A stretch of 64,000 nucleotides of DNA from Pseudoruegeria sp039972875 (GTDB lineage: Bacteria; Pseudomonadota; Alphaproteobacteria; Rhodobacterales; Rhodobacteraceae). The stretch lies in the NCBI GenBank assembly GCA_039972875.1, contig JBDWMA010000055.1, positions 35,397 through 99,396 on the forward strand. The letters run 5' to 3'. The notes below the pieces were generated by a model, which saw only the letters and a list, made by a program, of their open reading frames with translations, was not told where the DNA came from and searched no databases. The translations under genes were made by a program, and so were the position numbers. Positions 33,466 through 40,984 of this stretch are shown here, piece by piece (position 1 is the first letter of the stretch; every line of letters starts with the position of its first letter).

Positions 33466-34989
33466 ATGGCCCGTCGATCCCGCCCAAACCGCACCTCTCG
33501 TACGTCAGGATTTAAGCAGCTTCCCTTCAGCGAAGTCCGGAACCCTTTGCCTCCAACCGAGCTGATCTCAACCGATCAGGTTGAGGTCATTCATCACGCC
33601 AGTCTGCGTGTTCTTCGCGATGTCGGATTGAAGGTCGACAGCGGCGTCGCACGGAAATTGCTTGCCGGTATCGGTGCCGACGTGGATCGGTCCTCTCATC
33701 GCGTTCGGTTTGATCCCGCTTTGGTCGAAGAGATGCTGGTTGGTATTCCTTCGGAATTTACCATCCATGCCCGCAATCCTGAAAAGACGGTGCTTGTTGG
33801 TGGCAATTCTCTGACTTTTGCAACGGTTTGTGGCCCCTCGTTCGTCTCTGATCTAGATAAGGGGCGCCGTGCAGGAACGCTGGAAGACGTGCATAATTTT
33901 GTGAAGCTGTCGTCGTCGCTAAACATCTTCCATCACGAAGGAGGGGCAGGTTGCGAGCCATTGGAATTGCCCCCTGAAACGCGCCATCTGGATATGATGT
34001 TGGCGCAAACAACGCTGTGCGACAAAGGCTGGCAACCGTGTTGGATGAACACTGCGGATCGCGCGCGCGATTGCATCGAAATGGCGAAAATTGCCCTGCA
34101 AACTGACGATGACGGACTGCGGGCGCGACCAGGGATATTGGGCGGGATCAATACCAATTCACCACTGTTGCTGGACGATGGCCAAGCCGAAGCAGTGATC
34201 GAATTTGCCCGCGCAGGACAACCTGTACATATCACACCCTTCACATTAGCTGGCGCGATGAGTCCGGTCACAATTGGCGGATCGTTGGTGCAACAAAATG
34301 CCGAAGCTTTGGCAGGGATCGTGCTCGGCCAAGCCGCCTGTCGCGGTGCGCCTGTTTTTTACGGCCATTTCACGTCCAATGTTGATATGAAGACCGGATC
34401 CCCTGCGCTTGGCACACCCGAATATGCGCAATCCGTTATGATTTCTGGCCAGATGGCGCGCCGCTACGGACTTCCGATCCGATCCTCAAACACCACGGCA
34501 TCCGCTTGTGCCGATGCGCAGGCAACTTATGAAAGCAACATGTCCATCAACGCCTGCGTTCAGGGCCATATCAACGTGATGATGCACGCCGGTGGGTGGC
34601 TCGAAGGAGGGCTAACGTGTTCATTTGAAAAGTTGATATTGGATGCGGAGCTGCTGCAAATGCAAGCTGCCATGCTAAAGCCGATTGATCTGAGTGACGA
34701 TGCTCTTGGGCTGAAAGCCATCGCAGAGGTTGGACCGGGAGGACATTTCTTTGGGACAGCCCACACACTTGCCCGCTACGAAACCGAATTTTACGATCCA
34801 ATTCTATCGGACTGGCGGAATTTTGAAGCATGGGAACAGGACGGGTCCAAGACGGCAATCCAACGGGCCAACGAGATTTGGAAACGCTTGCTGAGGGAGT
34901 ACGAAAAGCCACCAATTGATCCAGCCGTCGAAGAAGAACTGGAGGCTTATGTAATCCGACGTAAAGAAAAGATTGCGGCTGATGAATAG
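33466..34989 (+). CDS. MttB-family (trimethylamine methyltransferase-like) protein, copy 2
   Basis: This is a 507-residue second member of the MttB superfamily in the island. It shares with copy 1 the basic leader (ARRSRPNRTSRTSG), LTFATVCGPSFVSDLDKG, LAGAMSPVTIGGSLVQQNAEALAG-type barrel motifs (shown here as separate parts) and GGHFFGTAHTLARYETEFYDP near the C terminus. No internal amber codon occurs, so pyrrolysine is not used. Sequence differences from copy 1 are large enough to expect another substrate or another step. It overlaps the downstream EamA gene by 8 nt. No corrinoid protein gene follows, so any methyl acceptor must be encoded elsewhere, or the reaction is not a corrinoid methyl transfer. 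Confidence 0.88.
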   Translation: MARRSRPNRTSRTSGFKQLPFSEVRNPLPPTELISTDQVEVIHHASLRVLRDVGLKVDSGVARKLLAGIGADVDRSSHRVRFDPALVEEMLVGIPSEFTIHARNPEKTVLVGGNSLTFATVCGPSFVSDLDKGRRAGTLEDVHNFVKLSSSLNIFHHEGGAGCEPLELPPETRHLDMMLAQTTLCDKGWQPCWMNTADRARDCIEMAKIALQTDDDGLRARPGILGGINTNSPLLLDDGQAEAVIEFARAGQPVHITPFTLAGAMSPVTIGGSLVQQNAEALAGIVLGQAACRGAPVFYGHFTSNVDMKTGSPALGTPEYAQSVMISGQMARRYGLPIRSSNTTASACADAQATYESNMSINACVQGHINVMMHAGGWLEGGLTCSFEKLILDAELLQMQAAMLKPIDLSDDALGLKAIAEVGPGGHFFGTAHTLARYETEFYDPILSDWRNFEAWEQDGSKTAIQRANEIWKRLLREYEKPPIDPAVEEELEAYVIRRKEKIAADE

Positions 34990-35872
34990 TAGTCGATCCT
35001 ATCTTGTTGCCGCCGGACTCGCGACGGCATCGCTCGTCGTTTTTCCGCTGGCGGATGCGATCACAAAATCCCTAAGCGGTGCCGTTCCGCTGTTGGTTCT
35101 CGTTTGGGTAAGGTTCATGGGCTCAGCACTGTTGATCACACCATTGATCTTGGTGACACGATCCTTCAAGCGACCCAGCAAACAGGCACTGATATTCGAA
35201 ACCTTGCGGGCTTGTATCATCATCGTGGCGTTTGGATCTTATGTTTATTCTTTCCAAACAATCCAGTTCTCCGAAGCGGCAACCTACTATTCCTTCGCGC
35301 CGATCATGAGCGCGGTGCTTGCAATTGTCTTCCTCAAGGAGCGGATCAACAAAGTGGGGATCTTTGCACTTGTGATGGGGATGATGGGCGTGCTGGTTGC
35401 CCTAAATCCACAGGTCACTCCCGCGCCAGGGGCCTATTTTGCTATCGGGACGGGGGTTTTGTTTGGCTGCTATCTGTTCCTAAACCGCGTGGTGGCCGTG
35501 CGTGGGGATCCTAACATGGCATTGTTCTTGCAGTTCTGGATCGGAGCCGCTTTGTTGATGCCGTTTGTATGGCCCTTGCTCACTCAAACGACCCTGCAAC
35601 ACTGGATTGCTTTTTTGGCAATCGCTGCTGTATCTGTCACTTGCAATGTAATGTTGATAAATGCCTACCGGCTGGCGCGTGCGAATTTCCTTGCGCCTTT
35701 CTTATATGTCGAAATCCCATCTGCGCTCATAATGGCTGCCGTGTTTTTTGGCGAAACACTCACTTGGAATATCATTGTGGGGGCGGCCCTTATTTTGGTC
35801 GCCGGGATTCTGGTCTTGCGCGAAATATCGGAACCGGTGGACAATGCGCCATCTATGCGAAGGGAAAGCTAA
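34982..35872 (+). CDS. EamA/DMT-family transporter
   Basis: This 296-residue membrane protein has about ten hydrophobic segments arranged as two EamA repeats, with ATYYSFAPIMSAVLAIVFLKE near residue 105 in the first and LAPFLYVEIPSALIMAAVFFGE near 240 in the second. It probably exports or imports a small metabolite across the inner membrane. The ATG at 34982 lies inside the end of the MttB gene and the stop overlaps the next ATG (TAATG), so it is coupled on both sides. In a catabolic operon it may release an intermediate or offer a second uptake route. Confidence 0.88.
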   Translation: MNSSRSYLVAAGLATASLVVFPLADAITKSLSGAVPLLVLVWVRFMGSALLITPLILVTRSFKRPSKQALIFETLRACIIIVAFGSYVYSFQTIQFSEAATYYSFAPIMSAVLAIVFLKERINKVGIFALVMGMMGVLVALNPQVTPAPGAYFAIGTGVLFGCYLFLNRVVAVRGDPNMALFLQFWIGAALLMPFVWPLLTQTTLQHWIAFLAIAAVSVTCNVMLINAYRLARANFLAPFLYVEIPSALIMAAVFFGETLTWNIIVGAALILVAGILVLREISEPVDNAPSMRRES

Positions 35873-36882
35873 TGCTTCACCATGGTGGCGTTCACTCAAA
35901 TCTGGATTTTGACAGTTTGGGCAAGCGGGCAGGGTTCCTGGATGTCACCCATTCAGACGACCGGCATGCATTTAGCACCATCAAAGTGCCTGCCGGAGTG
36001 ATACATGGCGGCAACGGGGCGACATTACTGCTGACGGCTGGCAGTCATGGGGATGAGTACGAAGGGCAGATCATTCTGCGTAAACTAATGCAGGAGTTGC
36101 AGCCGGATGCGGTGAATGGACGGATCATCATATTGCCCGCTTTCAATATGCCTGCGGTCATGGCTCGCTCGCGAATATCTCCGATTGATCAGAGCAATAT
36201 GAACCGCAGTTTCCCTGGCGATGTTGGGCAGGGTCCAACGGATGAAGTTGCGGCTTTCGTTACAACGCACCTCATCCCTCAGGCGGATGTCATTGTTGAT
36301 TTCCACTCAGGTGGCACGGCCACGCAATATGTCGACTGCGGGTTCACATGCCGTGGCCCAAACGCGGAATTGAACCGTAGGAATTGGGAGTTGGCAAATG
36401 TGTTTGGCGCACCCTTCACCATGCTTTGTGACATTGATGGCACCGGAGGAGATTTTGACACAACAGCACATAATCTGAACACCGCATTTCTGGCGTGTGA
36501 ACTAGGAGGACTTGGCCGTTTTTCCCAATCCTCTTTTCAGTTTGGCTGGGCGGGACTGCACCAAGTGATGGGGCATTTGGGGATTATTGAGAAACGCCCT
36601 CCAGCGCCTGCAACCCGGTTTATCGCCGTCAATGATAGTGCTACGCACATCACCAGCACCAACTACGGGCTCGCTGAATTTCATGTGCTGCTGGGGGACA
36701 ATGTTCGCAAAGGCGATCCTGTCGTCACCTTGTACGACATGCACAATCTTCAATTTGAGCCCATAGTGATGCCCGCAACTCAAAACGGGGTCATTGCTGT
36801 TGTGCGTCGCAATCCGTTGGTCGAACCAGGTGATCATTTGTGCCTTATCGCGCCTGAAATATCTCAACCCACAATTGCTTAA
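35872..36882 (+). CDS. AstE/aspartoacylase-family deacylase, DoeB-like
   Basis: This 336-residue zinc hydrolase of the succinylglutamate desuccinylase/aspartoacylase (M14-like) family is close in style to DoeB, the N-acetyl-diaminobutyrate deacetylase of ectoine breakdown. Motifs are TAGSHGDEYEGQIIL near residue 63 (zinc His and Glu), SPIDQSNMNRSFPGD near 103, VDFHSGGTATQ near 143 (third ligand His) and AFLACELGGLG with the catalytic Glu near 205. The ATG at 35872 overlaps the stop of the EamA gene. A much longer open frame begins at 35569, but that portion is out of phase within the EamA gene. It suggests that an N-acyl amino acid is a substrate or side product of this pathway. Confidence 0.88.
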   Translation: MLHHGGVHSNLDFDSLGKRAGFLDVTHSDDRHAFSTIKVPAGVIHGGNGATLLLTAGSHGDEYEGQIILRKLMQELQPDAVNGRIIILPAFNMPAVMARSRISPIDQSNMNRSFPGDVGQGPTDEVAAFVTTHLIPQADVIVDFHSGGTATQYVDCGFTCRGPNAELNRRNWELANVFGAPFTMLCDIDGTGGDFDTTAHNLNTAFLACELGGLGRFSQSSFQFGWAGLHQVMGHLGIIEKRPPAPATRFIAVNDSATHITSTNYGLAEFHVLLGDNVRKGDPVVTLYDMHNLQFEPIVMPATQNGVIAVVRRNPLVEPGDHLCLIAPEISQPTIA

Positions 36883-36937
36883 TCGGTGCGCATTGCATTG
36901 CTAATTCTCTTGGCGGTACTCGATTTTAGTGTTAGTT

Positions 36938-36953
36938 ATCTGTGATCACAGTT
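36938..36953. promoter_or_regulatory. Operator copy with core CTGTGATCACAG (Rieske gene)
   Basis: The perfect 12-bp core lies at 36940-36951, 21 bp before the start codon of the Rieske oxygenase gene, and reads ATCTGTGATCACAGTT like the copy at 20952. It gives this gene its own regulated promoter. Confidence 0.78.
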
Positions 36954-36972
36954 TTAGAGTCAGAGGAAGCTC

Positions 36973-38121
36973 ATGTCGTACGCGAAAGTAAACACAGCCG
37001 ACGCACTGCGTCAGGAACTTACGGATCTGAAATCCTTGGATCGGGAAAATGCCCGCACGATGCATCCAAGCTTTTACACCTCTGATGATTTCCATGAGCT
37101 CGAACGCGAACATGTCTTTCGCCGCGAGTGGGTTTGCCTTGGTCACGTCGGTGAAGTGCCAAATGCAGGTGACTTTTTCACGACTGAACTGGTGGATGAG
37201 CAATTGTTGGTGTCGCGTGGTCACGACGGCGAGATTTACGTTTTGTCAAACGTCTGCCGTCATCGTGGCAACATGGTCGAGACAGAAGCGCGCGGCAATC
37301 GGCGCAGCTTTGTTTGCGGTTATCATGCGTGGACCTACAATACGGACGGCGCGCTAAAAACAGCCCCTCTGATGAAAAAGATCCAAACCCTTGATCCTAA
37401 AAGATGTGCGCTGCCACAACTAAAAACCGAAATTTGGAACAACTTCATCTTCGTCAATCTGGACGGCAACGCCGATCCGCTTGCGCCGCAGTTGGGTAAA
37501 CTTGATGACATCTTGCACAACTACCACAACGAAGGGCGCAACCTGCTGTTTAGTGAAGAAACAGTGTGGAACACCAATTGGAAGAACCTGACTGAGAACT
37601 TCATGGAAGGGTATCACCTGTTCGCGACACATCCAAAAACGTTGCAGCCAATGACGCCGACGCAGCTTTGCAAGAAAGTTCCCGGTGAAGATCGTTGGAC
37701 TGCTTATCGGTCCTATTATGATCCGGCATTCCCGCCGCGCGGTCCGTTCCATGAGGACATGACCGAAGATGAACAACGTAACTCAGTATTGTTCAACATC
37801 TTCCCAAGTTTTGTAACGGCCGTCGCGGCCAATTATACCTTGCACCTGTGTTTGCGCCCTGCTGGCACGGATAAGGTCGCGATCAGATGGGGGGTTTCTG
37901 GATTTAAGACAGACCCCGAAGATCCCGAAGTTGTCGCATATGTTGACCTGTGCAAATCCTTTAACGCTGAAGACAAGGCAAAACTTGAGACGCTGCAAAA
38001 ATCACAAAATACACGCTACATGCAGCATGGTTTTCTAGCACCTGAAGATCTCGAGGGCACAATTTGGGATTTCCTAGGGTATATGGGAAAGATGTTGGGC
38101 GCAGACAAAGTTGATACTTGA
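36973..38121 (+). CDS. CntA/GbcA-type Rieske oxygenase alpha subunit
   Basis: This 382-residue oxygenase component has a Rieske domain with CRHRG near residue 96 and CGYHAW near 115 as cluster ligands. The mononuclear iron region LTENFMEGYHLFATH lies near 205-219, with a Glu in the bridging position as in the quaternary-amine group (carnitine CntA, glycine betaine GbcA, stachydrine Stc2). It should hydroxylate an N-methyl group of a betaine and release formaldehyde. It has its own operator and follows the deacylase gene. A reductase is needed; the only reductase gene nearby, on the opposite strand at 38188-39088, is broken. The precise betaine is not revealed by sequence alone. Confidence 0.88.
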   Translation: MSYAKVNTADALRQELTDLKSLDRENARTMHPSFYTSDDFHELEREHVFRREWVCLGHVGEVPNAGDFFTTELVDEQLLVSRGHDGEIYVLSNVCRHRGNMVETEARGNRRSFVCGYHAWTYNTDGALKTAPLMKKIQTLDPKRCALPQLKTEIWNNFIFVNLDGNADPLAPQLGKLDDILHNYHNEGRNLLFSEETVWNTNWKNLTENFMEGYHLFATHPKTLQPMTPTQLCKKVPGEDRWTAYRSYYDPAFPPRGPFHEDMTEDEQRNSVLFNIFPSFVTAVAANYTLHLCLRPAGTDKVAIRWGVSGFKTDPEDPEVVAYVDLCKSFNAEDKAKLETLQKSQNTRYMQHGFLAPEDLEGTIWDFLGYMGKMLGADKVDT

Positions 38122-38187
38122 TCGGCGGCCCCAAAGCACTTGAATAATGCAGATGCCGTGCGCGCGATTGAGGGTGCGCGGCATTTC

Positions 38188-39088
38188 TTACAAGAGTGAT
38201 TTCAGAACAGTTTCAGGCAGCGCTATAACGTCAGGGTCAGGCGATTTTCCTGCCTCGATCAACCGCTTGCCAACCATGAATTCACGTGGCGCGTTCATAG
38301 CATCCACCGCCAGAAATTCTGCCCCGCGATAGTACCAGTGAGACACCGATCCCGGCTTGTCCCCCGGACGCGTAATCACGTTGTCGTACCCTGTATTCAA
38401 TCCGGTAATCTGCAATTCCACATCGTACTGATCCGATCAGAACCACGGTTTCGCAACATAGGCGGTTTTTGCGCCCAGGATGTTAGCAGCGACCACTTCG
38501 GCTTGATCAATCGCATTTGGGACGCTCTCAAGGCGGATACGCGTGTCGCCCATTGGGAAGGACGCGCAACAACCGCGGCCCAGACGTTTGCGGTGCGGCA
38601 ACCCGCTGCAAAATCCGTTCGGCCATTTCTACAATCGTGACAGTCAAACCAAGCTTTGCGGCAACGGCTGCTGCCTCAAGTCCGATATAGCCGCCACCGA
38701 CAATCAAGACGCGCTGTCCCTCATGAAAGTTTGGGGCCATCGCATCAATGTCGGCAAGGGTACGCACACAGAATACACCCTCCAGATCGCCACCAATTGC
38801 GGCAGGAAGGCAAATTGGGCTGGAACCTGTCGTCAAGATCAATTCATCATATGAGACGACTTCGTCACCGATGGATAACTGCTGGTTTGTTGGATCAATG
38901 TTGGTGACTGTCGCGCCTAGACGTACAGTTATGTCCGCGTCGTCGTAGCCCGACTGAGGTTTTAGAAACAGGCTTTCGCGGGTCATGTCACCTAGGATAT
39001 AAGCCTTTGATAACGGTGGCCGTTGATAGGGTAGAGCGGGCTCGCCTTAGATCAATGTGATTGCCCCGAGGTGCCCAAGTGCGCGCAC
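38188..39088 (-). pseudogene. Ferredoxin reductase-like FAD protein, degenerate
   Basis: Translated leftward, homology to class I oxygenase-type NAD(P)H:ferredoxin reductases runs from VRALGHLGAITLI through GEPALPYQRPPLSKAYIL, VLIVGGGYIGLEAAAVAAKL and FPMGDTRIRLESVPNAI to the C terminus. At least three lesions occur. The N-terminal FAD motif is lost at the junction with the alcohol dehydrogenase fragment. A TAA interrupts at 39047-39049 and a TGA follows PWF near 38440. A central segment is missing after RILQRVAAPQTS, where the frame also changes. Such reductases feed Rieske oxygenases, and its loss leaves both Rieske proteins in this window without a local partner. Confidence 0.85.
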
Positions 39089-39555
39089 TTTGGCCAACGC
39101 GATTTTGGGCACAACGGTGTGGATGGCAAAGGTAGAGCAGCCCATGTAACGATGGATCGGCGTGCCATCCAGCATCGAAAATCGTGTTGTGCCGTCTGGC
39201 AGATGGCCACGGCCTTGCGTGACGCGGATTTTTTGGCACAGGTTGGTTTTGCCCGACAGGCAGTATTCGCATTCGCGGCATTCCGGCGTGTAAAGCGGGA
39301 TCACGTGATCGCCCTTTTCCAACTTGGTCACGCCTTCGCCGACCTCCAACATTATGCCAGCACCTTCGTGGCTTAGAATGGCGGGAAAATCCCTTCGGGG
39401 TCATCGCCTGAACGAGTGAATTCATCTGTATGGCACAGGCCCGTGGCCTTGATCTCAACCAAGACCTCGCCGCGCTTGGGGCCTTCTAGATTGACGTCCA
39501 TAATCTCAAGCGGTTGGCCTGCTTTTACGGCGACTGCGGCGCGGGTTCTCATCAT
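39089..39555 (-). pseudogene. S-(hydroxymethyl)glutathione dehydrogenase fragment (class III ADH)
   Basis: The N-terminal half of a zinc alcohol dehydrogenase of the formaldehyde-oxidising class III type begins MMRTRAAVAVKAGQPLEIMD and continues ATGLCHTDEF, HEGAGIMLEVGEGV, then the structural-zinc region PECRECEYCLSGKTNLC and YMGCSTFAIHTVVPKIALAK. A single-base deletion near 39375 (IFPPF then stop, in place of FPAIL) breaks the frame. The gene ends abruptly where ferredoxin reductase sequence begins, so the NAD-binding half is gone. An intact version would remove formaldehyde made by the Rieske demethylases. It follows hutC on the same strand. Confidence 0.85.
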
Positions 39556-39650
39556 GATGGCGCCCCTTCATTAAGCGCATACATATTATTTATATGCCCA
39601 TCTTAATTATAGAAGACCTGTCAATTCACGCCTGCATTACAAAGCCACTT

Positions 39651-40370
39651 TCAGTATCGTGTCGTCATGCTGTGACCTTGCCTGAATGTCATGCGAACAT
39701 AGGTAACGACCTTGCTGTCTAGCCACGTCGTGCGTTCTAACCGAAAGAGCGGAGTTCCCTGCGAGGTAGCCAAAAATTCGCAGAGTGCCGCATCAGCCGC
39801 GACGGAAGACAGCGTGATTTCAGCGTCGGTGAACGGGACCTCGTTCAAAAGCCACTCATTTGGGCTTTGAGTTTCCAGATCGGCCTCCAGAATAGCTGGT
39901 ACGGTTGATATTATGATCCAACGCTCTTCGTACTGAAAAGGGCGATTGTCGGCATAATGCATGCACTTTATGTGCGCTACCTGCTCGCCTGGGCCCAGTG
40001 AAAGTTGCGAAATAACCCAATCTGGCGCGGCCTCGATTGATTTGTGGACCAAGGCATATCGATACTTTGCCCCCATGTCTTCGACAGCTCGTCGCACCAA
40101 CTCAATCTCGAAACGGGCGTATCTGACAGGGGATGTCTTGACCCGCGTTCCGCTTTTGCGCTTGCGTTCTACCAATCCTTGTTCCGCAAGTTCGCGCATC
40201 GCGCGATTAACCGTTGCCCTTGCGCATCCGAACTCGGCGGCAAGCTCAATCTCTGTTGGCAGCAGGCTTCCGGGGGCCCAGATGCCACGGTGTACACGGC
40301 GGATGACCTCCTGTTTGATGTCATGAAAGCCGATCTTTGCGTCAGATGCATTACCCAATGTACTGTCCAA
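39651..40370 (-). CDS. hutC: Histidine utilisation repressor HutC (GntR/UTRA family)
   Basis: This 239-residue regulator has an N-terminal winged helix (IELAAEFGCARATVNRAMRELAE, about residues 40-63) and a C-terminal UTRA ligand domain (PFQYEERWIIISTVPAIL near 140). This is the HutC type, which in characterised bacteria responds to urocanate. It is divergent from hutD. The likely start is a TTG at 40368-40370 with no clear ribosome site, overlapping a proposed operator, so translation may be leaderless or weak. No in-frame ATG lies nearby. It probably represses hutD, the divergent hutF/hutI pair and itself. Confidence 0.88.
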   Translation of the reverse strand: MDSTLGNASDAKIGFHDIKQEVIRRVHRGIWAPGSLLPTEIELAAEFGCARATVNRAMRELAEQGLVERKRKSGTRVKTSPVRYARFEIELVRRAVEDMGAKYRYALVHKSIEAAPDWVISQLSLGPGEQVAHIKCMHYADNRPFQYEERWIIISTVPAILEADLETQSPNEWLLNEVPFTDAEITLSSVAADAALCEFLATSQGTPLFRLERTTWLDSKVVTYVRMTFRQGHSMTTRY

Positions 40371-40385
40371 TATGTCTATTCAATA
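40368..40385. promoter_or_regulatory. Candidate HutC operator upstream of hutD and hutC
   Basis: CAATATGTCTATTCAATA overlaps the hutC start and lies about 45 bp before hutD. The other hut promoter region, at 42363-42380, contains on the opposite strand CAATATGTCTATACATAA, sharing the first 12 bases. Two such sites in the two hut control regions make them candidate binding sites for HutC. Confidence 0.55.
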
Positions 40386-40429
40386 TTACAATACCAGATA
40401 AGTGCTTGAAGCAAAGGCTAGGAAACATG

Positions 40430-40984
40430 ATGCGGATTCTGAAAAGAGCGGACTTGATCGATGTGCCTTGGAAAAACGGGGGCGGGATAACCCGCAATAT
40501 CGCTTCGTTAATGGACAAAGACGATATTGTTTGGCGGTTGAGCATGGCGGATGTCGCAACACCCGGACCGTTTTCCAGCTTTGCCGGGCTGACCCGCATC
40601 TTGACGGTAATTGAGGGCAACGGAATGAAATTGCACAGCGATGGCGAGGTCTGGCCTGCGGATTTTGCCGTACCAGTTACCTTCGATGGTGCAGCACCTG
40701 TCGTGGCAACATTGGATGATGGACCGATCTGTGATTTCAATTTGATGTTTGATCCCACGCGCTATGCAGCTACCGCGCATTGCGTGACGCATAAGGGCGC
40801 ACATGATTTGGGGACATTGGGGCAGACCGCAATACTGCATATCATTCAAGGCAACGTAACATTGGTCAAATCGGATGACCGCTTGGGCGCAGGCGATACC
40901 GCAATGTGCGCCACTGCGCCCATGGCCTATGAATTAGGCGAAGACGCCTGCGTTTTAGTAATCACGTTGAGCCCACTTTCCTAA
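40430..40984 (+). CDS. hutD: HutD-family cupin protein
   Basis: This 184-residue protein is of the HutD family, a double-cupin protein without a proven enzymatic role that accompanies hut genes and is thought to limit histidine breakdown. Typical stretches are DVPWKNGGGITRNIAS near residue 10, WRLSMADVATPGPFSSFAG near 33 and LTVIEGNG near 58. I choose the ATG at 40430, which is 6 nt from AGGA; an adjacent ATG at 40427 would be too close. It converges with hutF and their ends overlap by 4 nt. It is divergent from hutC over the proposed operator. Confidence 0.9.
   Translation: MRILKRADLIDVPWKNGGGITRNIASLMDKDDIVWRLSMADVATPGPFSSFAGLTRILTVIEGNGMKLHSDGEVWPADFAVPVTFDGAAPVVATLDDGPICDFNLMFDPTRYAATAHCVTHKGAHDLGTLGQTAILHIIQGNVTLVKSDDRLGAGDTAMCATAPMAYELGEDACVLVITLSPLS

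Noticed and set aside
33360..33520. Small open frame starting MVNRRRTEIVGEE between the DMGDH-like gene and MttB copy 2
   Set aside because: It overlaps the start of the MttB gene in another frame, has no recognisable homology and could be chance; at most a leader peptide.
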